Source: Lachnoclostridium sp. (GTDB lineage: Bacteria; Bacillota; Clostridia; Lachnospirales; Lachnospiraceae). From it: a DNA stretch of 6,580 bases. The DNA lies in contig DMCD01000256.1 of assembly GCA_003445895.1 (NCBI GenBank), positions 1 to 6,580 of the forward strand. The letters run 5' to 3'. Of this stretch, positions 1 to 5,741 are shown piece by piece. Both the position numbers and the translations under genes were made by a program. The notes below the pieces were generated by a model that had not been told where the DNA came from, searched no databases, and saw nothing but the letters and a program-made list of their open reading frames with translations. Each line of letters begins with the position of its first letter. Within the stretch, counting starts at the first letter, position 1.

Positions 1-918
1 CGCGGATCGGTTGACTTTGACTTTCCGGAAAGTAAAATAGAATTGGATGACTGTGGCCGTCCCGTAAGCATTTACCCGAGAATGCGGGGCGAGGGCGAGC
101 GAATCATCGAAGATTTCATGCTGGCCGCCAATGAGACGGTGGCCGAGGAGTACTTCTGGCGGCAGTCGCCGTTTCTGTACCGCGTCCACGATGACCCGGA
201 TTCGGAGAAGATGAAGAGTCTGGCCGCGTTTCTCGGAAACTTCGGATTCGTGCTTCACATCCGCCAGGGAAAGGTGTACCCGAAGGAGCTCCAGCAGATT
301 CTGGAGAAGGCCGGGGGAAAGCCGTCGGAAGCCCTGGTAAAGCGGATTGTGCTCCGCTCCATGCAGCAGGCGAAGTACTCGCCGGAAAACCGGGGGCATT
401 TCGGTCTGGCTGCAGAATATTACACCCATTTTACCTCACCGATTAGACGTTATCCGGATCTGCAGATACACCGTATCATCAAGGAAAACATTGCCGGCGG
501 CATGAACGGCAGGAGAGTGTCCCACTTCGAGCGGATTCTCCCGGAGGTGGCGGTAAAGACCTCGGCGCTGGAGCGAAGGGCCGAGGATGCCGAGCGGGAG
601 GTGGAGAAGCTCAAGAAGGTGGAGTATATGGAAAAATATGTCGGCGAAGAGTTCGACGGCACCATTTCCTCCGTCACCTCCTGGGGCTTTTATGTGGAAC
701 TGCCGAATACGGTGGAGGGGCTTGTCCACGTGAACGAGCTCTATGATGATTATTATGTCTTCGACGAGGCGCGCTGCGAACTCATCGGAAGGATGACCGG
801 GCGGGTATACCGCATCGGACAGCCCTGCCGTGTGGTTGTGACAGGATGCGACCGGTTCATGAAGACAGTCGACTTCATTCCCGCAGAGCGGGCCTGGGAC
901 GGGCTGGAAAGCTATTAA
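1..918 (+). CDS. rnr: RNase R, 3'-5' exoribonuclease (5'-truncated by window edge)
   Basis: This is the C-terminal 305 residues of an RNB-family exoribonuclease; the frame is open from base 1, so the gene starts outside the window. RNase R degrades structured RNA processively from the 3' end and takes part in mRNA and rRNA quality control, including decay of non-stop mRNAs during trans-translation. The visible part opens with VDFDFPESKIELD, then carries the family segment ERIIEDFMLAANE and, at visible residues 133-158, the signature around HFTSPIRRYPDL (end of the RNB domain). A basic, charged linker follows, then an S1 RNA-binding domain at about residues 214-294 (GTISSVTSWGFYVEL, EGLVHV). 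The catalytic Asp cluster of the RNB domain lies upstream and is not visible. Only about a dozen residues (AERAWDGLESY) follow the S1 domain, so the Lys-rich tail seen in E. coli RNase R is missing. The gene is 58 bp upstream of smpB on the same strand, a common Firmicutes arrangement. Confidence 0.96.
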   Translation, partial: RGSVDFDFPESKIELDDCGRPVSIYPRMRGEGERIIEDFMLAANETVAEEYFWRQSPFLYRVHDDPDSEKMKSLAAFLGNFGFVLHIRQGKVYPKELQQILEKAGGKPSEALVKRIVLRSMQQAKYSPENRGHFGLAAEYYTHFTSPIRRYPDLQIHRIIKENIAGGMNGRRVSHFERILPEVAVKTSALERRAEDAEREVEKLKKVEYMEKYVGEEFDGTISSVTSWGFYVELPNTVEGLVHVNELYDDYYVFDEARCELIGRMTGRVYRIGQPCRVVVTGCDRFMKTVDFIPAERAWDGLESY

Positions 919-937
919 TGCCGGGGAATGGAACATG

Positions 938-959
938 CGCGCAGGGGAAACTCTGCGCG
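938..959 (+). other. Intergenic hairpin with GAAA tetraloop between rnr and smpB
   Basis: CGCGCAG (938-944) is the perfect reverse complement of CTGCGCG (953-959). In RNA the stem extends inward by a G-U and a G-C pair, closing on a GAAA (GNRA-type) loop at 947-950 to give 9 pairs. No T-run follows, so it does not look like an intrinsic terminator. It ends three bases before the smpB Shine-Dalgarno (GGGAGG, 963-968). It could stabilise or define the ends of a processed rnr-smpB transcript, or tune access to the smpB start. The structure is seen in the sequence; the role is inferred. Confidence 0.55.
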
Positions 960-976
960 GCCGGGAGGAATGAACC

Positions 977-1441
977 ATGGCAAAGGAAAGCGTCAAGCTG
1001 ATTGCAAACAACAAGAAAGCGTACCACGATTACTTTATCGATGAAAAATACGAGACGGGGATTGAGCTCTTCGGGACGGAAGTCAAGTCCATCCGGATGG
1101 GGCACTGCAGCGTCAAGGAAGCATTTGTCCGCATTGTGGACGGGGAAATGTTTATCTACGGGATGCACATCAGTCCCTATGAAAAAGGCAATATCTTCAA
1201 CAAGGACCCGCTGCGGGACCGGAAGCTTCTGATGCACAAGAAGGAGATCAACCGGCTCCTCGGGAAAATCAAGGAAAAGGGATTCACCCTGGTCCCCCTT
1301 CAGGTATATTTCAAAGGAAGTCTCGTCAAGGTGGAGATCGGCCTTGCACGGGGCAAAAAGCTCTATGACAAGCGGGAGGACATCGCGAAAAAGGATGCCC
1401 GCCGTGAGATGGAGCGGGAATTCAAGTCAAAGAATTACTGA
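977..1441 (+). CDS. smpB: SsrA-binding protein SmpB
   Basis: This is a complete 154-residue protein, the usual SmpB length. SmpB binds the tRNA-like domain of tmRNA and delivers it to ribosomes stalled on non-stop mRNAs, with its C-terminal tail monitoring the empty mRNA channel. Family hallmarks are visible: the N-terminal [14 protein letters not shown], the [13 protein letters not shown] strand pair, HISPYEKGN, the segment LVPLQVYFK, and the basic tail with [14 protein letters not shown] followed by an Arg/Lys-rich helix. The ATG at 977 is chosen because it opens the conserved N-terminus and has GGGAGG 8 bp upstream; an out-of-frame ATG at 970 is ignored. Position next to rnr fits the shared role in trans-translation, in which RNase R removes the defective mRNA. 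The tmRNA gene ssrA, often close by, is not in the 32 bp before the next gene or elsewhere in the window. Confidence 0.97.
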   Translation: MAKESVKLIANNKKAYHDYFIDEKYETGIELFGTEVKSIRMGHCSVKEAFVRIVDGEMFIYGMHISPYEKGNIFNKDPLRDRKLLMHKKEINRLLGKIKEKGFTLVPLQVYFKGSLVKVEIGLARGKKLYDKREDIAKKDARREMEREFKSKNY

Positions 1442-1473
1442 TTCCGGCGGATTGCATCTGAGGTTACCAATCT

Positions 1474-3222
1474 ATGAGCATATTTTATCGAAAGCTGGAT
1501 GAGAACCAGTATTTTGTCCGGAAGACATTCCGGCGGTTCTTTTGGCCGGCTGTGTTCAGCAGCGTATGGCTTGCCATAGCTGGAGTCGTGGACAGCGTTT
1601 TCGTGGGCCATGCAATCGGGGCCGCAGGTCTGAGTGCTATCAGTCTCGGCATGCCGGTCTATCTGTTTTACAATATTCTGAGCTACGGGTTTTCCATCGG
1701 CGGGTCAATTCATTTTGCGGCCCGGCTGGCGGAGGGGCGTGAACGGGAAGGAAACCGGATTTTCATTACCGTCACCTGCTTCCTGATGACAGTCTATATT
1801 GCGACGGCTCTTTTGGGGATTCTGTTTCTGCCGCAGCTCATGGTAGTGCTGGGAGCGGATCCGGCGGATACCCTTACCGCGTCCTACATCCGGATGCAGC
1901 TGCTCTGCGTGCCGATCCTGTACCTGCAGGGCCCCATGTACTTTTTCGTGAATGCGGACAATGACCCGAAAACGGCGGCATTTGCCATGTCACTGTCGGG
2001 GATGCTGGATGCCCTGTTCAGCTACGTGTTCATCATCTCCATGGGAATGGGCGTGATCGGGTCCGTCTGTTCAACGCTGGTGGGCGCGGCGGTGATGCTG
2101 TCCATCACGGGAAGCCACTTCCTGGCGGGACGCGGGGTTCTCCGGTTCCGGCCGGAAAAGATGGACTGGTCCTGCCTGCCGGCAGCGGCCAGAACCGGTT
2201 TCTCCACGGCACTCCAATATCTGTATCAGTTTGTTACCATGATTGCGGTGAACCACCTTCTGATGCACCTGGGAGGAGTCACGGCGGTGGCCGCTTTTGA
2301 TGTGGTTTATAACATTTCCCTCCTCTGTGCATCCATCCCGGAGGGGACGGCGGTTGCCACCGAACCGATGCTTGCGAGCTATCGGAGCGAGCGGAATCTC
2401 GGAAACATCCGCATTACCCAGAGACTTGCCCTGCAGTGGTCATGTGTACTGGCCTGTATCGGCATGCTGGTGCTTCTGTCCGGTTCCGGGGAACTCAGCA
2501 GAATATTCGGCATGGACAGCGGAATGGCGTTCCGGTATACGTCAAACGGTATCCGGATCTATGCGCTGAGTGTTCTTCCGGCAATGCTGAACATGCTGTT
2601 CTGCGGATATTATCAGTCCATCCAGCGGGAGTGGCTGGCCTACCTCATCACGGTTCTCCGGAACTTCCTGTTCTATCTCATTGCAATGGCATTCTGCGTG
2701 CAGGGCGGTCTGGAAGGCTTCTGGTACGTATTTGTTCTGACCGAATGCATGACGCTTCTGGTCTGGATTCCGCTGGCTGTGCGGCGGGGAGGATTTCTGC
2801 AGCTTCGGGATATCGATGTAAGCAGGGCGAAAAGCGTCGCAATCGACAGTACGAGCCGCGATATATCCGAGATGACCCAGATTCTTCAGAGGTTCTGCAA
2901 AGAGAAAGGCGGCAGTGAGAAAGAGGCCATGTACATCGGGCTGACCGTCGAGGAGATCTGCCTGGCGGTTACGGAACACTTTGCCGGGCTGTTTGGCGAT
3001 ATCCGCATCCAGATGACCCTGGTGATGGATTCCGCAGAGACCACCCTGTATATCCGGGACAATGCTCTCGAATTCAATCCCATGGCGGAAAATACCGACC
3101 GCATCTCCCTGGAGGAGGGCAGGCATCTCGACCTTGTGGGACTGCGCATCGTCCAGAAAAACGCAAAAGAATTCTATTACCGCCGGTATTCCGGATTTAA
3201 CACTCTTGTGATACGACTGTGA
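1474..3222 (+). CDS. MATE-type multidrug/cation exporter fused to a C-terminal GHKL (RsbW-like) ATP-binding domain
   Basis: This is a 582-residue inner-membrane protein. Residues about 1-440 form a MATE transporter with roughly 12 hydrophobic segments: a first-lobe motif VVDSVFVGHAIGAAGLSA (Asp40), the segment DNDPKTAAFAMSLSG, and a second lobe starting near residue 235. MATE proteins normally end near 450 residues. Here a soluble domain of about 135 residues follows (about 446-582), resembling anti-sigma-factor kinases of the RsbW/SpoIIAB type: LTVEEICLAV (N-box region), IRDNALEFNP (G1 region), LVGLRIVQKNAKEFYY (G2 region) and a terminal NTLVIRL strand. Key positions are altered: the N-box Asn is Ala498, the Gly of DxG is Ala531, and GLGI reads GLRI (556-559); the general-base Glu (493/494) remains. 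ATP binding is therefore doubtful. The ATG at 1474 has a modest GAGG about 10 bp upstream. The following phosphatase gene lies 10 bp away and carries an intact version of the same domain, suggesting joint function. The exported substrate cannot be inferred. MATE family confidence is high; the fused-domain assignment is good. Confidence 0.88.
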   Translation: MSIFYRKLDENQYFVRKTFRRFFWPAVFSSVWLAIAGVVDSVFVGHAIGAAGLSAISLGMPVYLFYNILSYGFSIGGSIHFAARLAEGREREGNRIFITVTCFLMTVYIATALLGILFLPQLMVVLGADPADTLTASYIRMQLLCVPILYLQGPMYFFVNADNDPKTAAFAMSLSGMLDALFSYVFIISMGMGVIGSVCSTLVGAAVMLSITGSHFLAGRGVLRFRPEKMDWSCLPAAARTGFSTALQYLYQFVTMIAVNHLLMHLGGVTAVAAFDVVYNISLLCASIPEGTAVATEPMLASYRSERNLGNIRITQRLALQWSCVLACIGMLVLLSGSGELSRIFGMDSGMAFRYTSNGIRIYALSVLPAMLNMLFCGYYQSIQREWLAYLITVLRNFLFYLIAMAFCVQGGLEGFWYVFVLTECMTLLVWIPLAVRRGGFLQLRDIDVSRAKSVAIDSTSRDISEMTQILQRFCKEKGGSEKEAMYIGLTVEEICLAVTEHFAGLFGDIRIQMTLVMDSAETTLYIRDNALEFNPMAENTDRISLEEGRHLDLVGLRIVQKNAKEFYYRRYSGFNTLVIRL

Positions 3223-3225
3223 GGA
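3221..3225 (+). promoter_or_regulatory. Ribosome binding site of the phosphatase gene, overlapping the upstream stop codon
   Basis: GAGGA begins inside the TGA stop (3220-3222) of the MATE fusion gene and lies 7 bp before the ATG at 3233. This layout implies one transcript and probable translational coupling, so the two membrane proteins would be made together. Confidence 0.7.
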
Positions 3226-3232
3226 CAGCATA

Positions 3233-5263
3233 ATGGAAAATGATAAGAGAATACGGTTCTCTCTGAGCAAGAAAATCGCCGTGCTGGTGCCGGGCATTGT
3301 TCTGATTGTGAGTATGGTACTGCTTACGCTTACCTACTCCCATTACCGGAATCAGATGTTTCTGCACTATGAAGAATTCGGCATGAATATCGCGTCCCTT
3401 GCCGCCGCCCAGCTGGATCCGGACCGGATTGACATGTGGCTTTCGACCGGCGAGAAGGACGAAGCCTATGAAGCGTCCTTTGAGCAGCTGTGCAAAATCC
3501 AGCAGCACGGCGGCATCATGTACCTGTATGTCGTGAAGCCGGAGGAAGAGGAAGTCTGGTATGTGATGGATACCGACCCTTCGGAGGGCGCGATTCCCCT
3601 TGGATATCACGAACCCTACTATGAAGGGGCATTTGCCGACAATGCACAGAAGATGGTAAGAGGGGAAGCAGTGGGTCCCCTGGTCAGCAATGAGGAATTC
3701 GGCTGGCTCATGAGCGTCTACTATCCCCTCCGGACATCCGCCGGAGAACCGGCCGGCTATGTGGGCGTGGATATCCAGATGAACAACGTCATGCGGGATC
3801 TGTCCGGCTTTGTGCGTCAGCTCGTGGTTCTCATGGTTGTGATTGCATGCATTATCTCCGCGATTGTGATCGAAGGAACCTCCAGGACACTGGCAACACC
3901 GATCCGGAAGCTGGCCGATTCGGCGGCCCAGCTGGTGGAGACGGAACGGAAGGGTTCCATCATGGAAAGCTCGATTTTCTCCCAGATGGAGATAAAGTCC
4001 CAGGATGAGGTGGGCGTTCTCTACCAGTCGCTCAGGCAGATGGAGCAGGATATGAATGCCTACGTCCGGGAGCTTCTGCAGGTGACCGCGGAGAAGGAGA
4101 GAATCGGCGCGGAGCTGAATGTCGCCACCCAGATTCAGGCAGATATGCTGCCGAATATTTTCCCCCCCTTCCCGGAACGGAGAGAGTTCCAGATTTATGC
4201 CACCATGAACCCGGCCAAGGAAGTGGGCGGCGATTTCTACGACTTCTTCCTGGTGGATGATTCCCATCTGGCCATGGTCATGGCGGATGTATCCGGAAAG
4301 GGCGTACCTGCGGCGCTGTTCATGGTCATTACCAAGGTTCTGATCAAGAACCGGGCGCTGATGGGAGACTCGCCGGCGGAGATTCTCTACAACGTCAACA
4401 ATCAGCTCTGTGACGGCAATGAAGCGGATCTGTTCGTCACGGTATGGATCGGCATCCTGAACCTGAATACCGGAGAGGGCGTTGCGGCCAACGCCGGCCA
4501 TGAGCACCCGGTGGTCTGCCGGAAGAACGGTCTCTATGAGCTGGTGCAGTACAAGCACTCCCCGGCCGTTGCGGTTATGGAGGACATGAAGTTTAAAGAG
4601 CATGCATTCCGGCTCCATCCGGGCGATCGGCTCTTTGTGTACACGGACGGCGTGCCGGAGGCCACGGATGCGGACAATAAGATGTTCGGCACCGATCGGA
4701 TGCTGGAGGCCCTGAATGAGAACCCGCTGTCAGAGCCGGAAGAGCTTCTTCCGCGGGTTAAGACAGCCATAGATGCCTTTGTGGGCGATGCGCCGCAGTT
4801 TGATGATATTACCATGCTGGGATTTCATTATCAAGACAATGTGACCGCAGGCGATGCGAAGGAGCTGACCCTGGAGGCATCGGTGGAGAACCTGAACCGG
4901 GTTCTCGACTTCCTGGAGGGCCCGATGGACAGCGTCGAATGCCCGCTGAGCGTCCAGACCCAGCTCAATATCGCGGTGGAAGAGATCTTCGTCAACATTG
5001 CGCATTACGCTTATACGCCGGGCAAAGGCGACGCCACCGTCCGCGTGGAGACAGATAAGAAAAACCGAAGCATCAGCGTCACCTTCACGGACCGGGGCAT
5101 CCCCTACAATCCGCTGGAAAAAGCGGACCCGGACACCACGCTGTCCGCGGAGGAGCGCCAGATCGGCGGACTCGGCATCTTCATGGTAAAGAAGAGCATG
5201 GATGCCATGGAATACCGAAGAGAGGACGGCATGAATATCCTGACCATCCGGAAGAACTGCTGA
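3233..5263 (+). CDS. Membrane sensor with Cache-like, HAMP, PP2C/SpoIIE phosphatase and RsbW-type kinase domains
   Basis: This is a 676-residue protein. Helix 1 spans about residues 14-36. An extracytoplasmic Cache-like sensor spans about 37-192, ending in the typical strand AGYVGVDIQM. Helix 2 spans about 197-216 and is followed by a HAMP linker (TPIRKLADSA with Pro223, then DEVGVLYQSLRQME). The switch helix (ELNVATQIQADMLP) leads into a PP2C domain of the SpoIIE/RsbU class at about 300-530. Its metal-binding Asp residues are all present: GGDFYD (Asp334, Asp337), ADVSGKG (Asp352), YTDGV (Asp472) and FDDIT (Asp524/525). The C-terminal 135 residues form an RsbW/SpoIIAB-like GHKL domain with intact N-box EEIFVNIAH (Glu584, Asn588), DRGIP (Asp620, Gly622) and GGLGI (645-649). 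Such phosphatases dephosphorylate STAS-type anti-anti-sigma factors, while RsbW-type domains phosphorylate them. Having both on one sensor chain suggests bidirectional control of one partner, by inference. No STAS or sigma gene is in the window. The gene follows the MATE fusion gene by 10 bp. Confidence 0.93.
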   Translation: MENDKRIRFSLSKKIAVLVPGIVLIVSMVLLTLTYSHYRNQMFLHYEEFGMNIASLAAAQLDPDRIDMWLSTGEKDEAYEASFEQLCKIQQHGGIMYLYVVKPEEEEVWYVMDTDPSEGAIPLGYHEPYYEGAFADNAQKMVRGEAVGPLVSNEEFGWLMSVYYPLRTSAGEPAGYVGVDIQMNNVMRDLSGFVRQLVVLMVVIACIISAIVIEGTSRTLATPIRKLADSAAQLVETERKGSIMESSIFSQMEIKSQDEVGVLYQSLRQMEQDMNAYVRELLQVTAEKERIGAELNVATQIQADMLPNIFPPFPERREFQIYATMNPAKEVGGDFYDFFLVDDSHLAMVMADVSGKGVPAALFMVITKVLIKNRALMGDSPAEILYNVNNQLCDGNEADLFVTVWIGILNLNTGEGVAANAGHEHPVVCRKNGLYELVQYKHSPAVAVMEDMKFKEHAFRLHPGDRLFVYTDGVPEATDADNKMFGTDRMLEALNENPLSEPEELLPRVKTAIDAFVGDAPQFDDITMLGFHYQDNVTAGDAKELTLEASVENLNRVLDFLEGPMDSVECPLSVQTQLNIAVEEIFVNIAHYAYTPGKGDATVRVETDKKNRSISVTFTDRGIPYNPLEKADPDTTLSAEERQIGGLGIFMVKKSMDAMEYRREDGMNILTIRKNC

Positions 5264-5265
5264 GA

Positions 5266-5379
5266 AAGACACTCCGGTGCGGGGCGCTCTGCGGCACCCT
5301 TATCCGCCGGTATCACGGAAAGTACGGTCTGAAAACCATAAAGGATCTGGTAAGCGATATCCGCGGCAGAAGGGATTGA
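5266..5379 (+). pseudogene. Possible 3' remnant of an unidentified gene
   Basis: One frame ending at TGA 5377-5379 reads like real protein, with a stretch LIRRYHGKYGLKTIKDLVSDI (split here as LIRRYHGKYGLK and TIKDLVSDI) and third positions mostly G or C, as in neighbouring genes. It has no ATG, GTG or TTG start and no ribosome binding site between the phosphatase stop and its own stop. It could be the tail of a gene whose front was lost when the hipBA segment arrived or rearranged. Chance is a real alternative because the stretch is under 40 codons. The family is not recognised. Confidence 0.2.
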
Positions 5380-5405
5380 CTTCGCCGTACGGCGTAGTTT
5401 ATACT
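5376..5405 (+). promoter_or_regulatory. Sigma-A-type promoter of the hipBA operon
   Basis: TTGACT (5376-5381) and TATACT (5400-5405) are each one base from consensus, separated by 18 bp, with predicted transcription start near 5411-5413. The first hipB codon would then lie about 115 nt downstream. A perfect 12-bp palindrome fills the middle of the spacer, so a bound repressor would block RNA polymerase directly. This is the best promoter match noticed in the window. Confidence 0.75.
5383..5394. promoter_or_regulatory. Candidate HipB operator O1 in the promoter spacer
   Basis: CGCCGTACGGCG is a perfect palindrome lying between the -35 and -10 hexamers. Its core GCCGTACGGC is repeated exactly at 5462-5471. 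HipB-type antitoxins are dimeric XRE proteins that bind palindromes at their own promoter, alone or with HipA, so autorepression from this site is the natural inference. The E. coli HipB site has a different sequence, so the match is by position and symmetry only. Confidence 0.6.
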
Positions 5406-5425
5406 GAATATTGGAAAATTTAGGA

Positions 5426-5435
5426 GTACGGCTCA
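5426..5435 (+). promoter_or_regulatory. Candidate HipB operator half-site O2
   Basis: GTACGGCTCA repeats the right half of the operator palindrome; the left flank (TTAGGA) does not match, so only a half-site is present. Its GTAC centre is exactly 39 bp from those of the two full palindromes on either side. It lies just after the predicted transcription start. Confidence 0.4.
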
Positions 5436-5468
5436 TTTTTGGCGATCTTGCCAGGAATTGAGCCGTAC
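5426..5468 (+). repeat. 10-bp inverted repeat in the hipBA leader, potential RNA hairpin
   Basis: GTACGGCTCA (5426-5435) and TGAGCCGTAC (5459-5468) are perfect reverse complements separated by 23 nt. Inside the loop TGGC (5440-5443) can pair with GCCA (5450-5453), giving a two-tier stem. It lies within the predicted 5' leader, before hipB. The following bases (GGCTTTATCTT) are only mildly T-rich, so termination would be weak. The repeat may reflect paired operators, an RNA leader structure, or both. Confidence 0.5.
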
Positions 5469-5472
5469 GGCT
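5461..5472. promoter_or_regulatory. Candidate HipB operator O3
   Basis: AGCCGTACGGCT is a perfect 12-bp palindrome sharing the 10-bp core GCCGTACGGC with the site in the promoter spacer, 78 bp centre to centre. It lies in the transcribed leader about 55 bp upstream of hipB. A repressor here could act as a roadblock or bind cooperatively or by looping with O1. Confidence 0.5.
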
Positions 5473-5480
5473 TTATCTTG

Positions 5481-5531
5481 ATGCGCACGAATATCTTTAA
5501 GTGTATCATACAGGGAGGGAGTCTCCGATGA
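5481..5531 (+). CDS. Possible 16-codon leader peptide overlapping the hipB start
   Basis: ATG at 5481 opens a 16-codon frame (starting MRTNIFK) whose TGA (5529-5531) overlaps the hipB ATG as ATGA, the classic coupling arrangement. There is no convincing Shine-Dalgarno ahead of it, only the T-rich tail of the O3 region, so translation is doubtful and it may be a chance frame. Confidence 0.15.
   Translation: MRTNIFKCIIQGGSLR
5513..5521 (+). promoter_or_regulatory. Ribosome binding site deciding the hipB start
   Basis: GGGAGGGAG ends 6 bp before the ATG at 5528 and settles that start over the in-frame GTG at 5501, which would lie upstream of the site and has no such signal of its own. Confidence 0.75.
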
Positions 5532-5737
5532 TTGTTGCCGATGCGGTTTCTTTTGGAAAGGCATTGCGGGCGCGGCGGAAAAAGCTGGGATATACCCAGA
5601 GCTATGTGGCCGAGGTGAGCTGCATGAGCGTCAGCTTCATATCGGATCTGGAGCGGGGGAAAGCCACGGCGGAACTGGGAAAAGCCCTGTTTCTGGCCGG
5701 CCTTCTCGGCCTGGATCTGGAACTGAAGGAGAGGTAG
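5528..5737 (+). CDS. hipB: HipB-like XRE-family antitoxin and autorepressor
   Basis: This is a 69-residue DNA-binding protein, almost entirely an XRE/Cro-type helix-turn-helix domain. Residues about 9-20 form helix 1 (FGKALRARRKKL), GYTQSYVAEVSC forms helix 2 and its turn (21-32), MSVSFISDLERGK is the recognition helix and following turn (33-45), and a closing hydrophobic helix covers 48-66. HipB-type proteins neutralise the HipA kinase by binding it and repress their own operon as dimers. This copy is short and lacks an obvious C-terminal extension. It is followed 4 bp later by hipA, whose Shine-Dalgarno (AAGGAG, 5726-5731) lies inside the hipB end, implying co-translation. Upstream palindromes with core GCCGTACGGC are its likely operators. 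The helix-turn-helix call is firm; the HipB role rests mainly on the neighbour. Confidence 0.88.
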   Translation: MIVADAVSFGKALRARRKKLGYTQSYVAEVSCMSVSFISDLERGKATAELGKALFLAGLLGLDLELKER

Positions 5738-5741
5738 CGGG

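Noticed and set aside
1442..1473. ssrA (tmRNA) gene downstream of smpB
   Set aside because: Only 32 bp separate smpB from the next gene, and no tRNA-like acceptor end or tag-coding sequence was seen elsewhere in the window.
3197..4618. Long minus-strand open frame (473 codons) opposite the phosphatase gene
   Set aside because: It lies antisense to a well-supported conserved gene, its His/Gly/Arg-rich translation matches no recognised family, and it is explained by GC-biased third positions of the + strand gene.
5276..5298. Stem GGTGC/GCACC after the phosphatase stop as a terminator
   Set aside because: The outer stem is only 5 bp, the inner part needs a 4-nt bulge, and no T-run follows, so it is not a convincing intrinsic terminator.
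5322..5327. Fourth GTACGG copy upstream of the hipBA promoter
   Set aside because: It lacks the final C and the palindromic left half, and lies 65 bp from O1, out of the 39-bp register; probably chance.
5501..5527. GTG at 5501 as the hipB start
   Set aside because: It lies upstream of the strong GGGAGGGAG site, which fits the ATG at 5528; the extra nine residues are not part of the helix-turn-helix domain.
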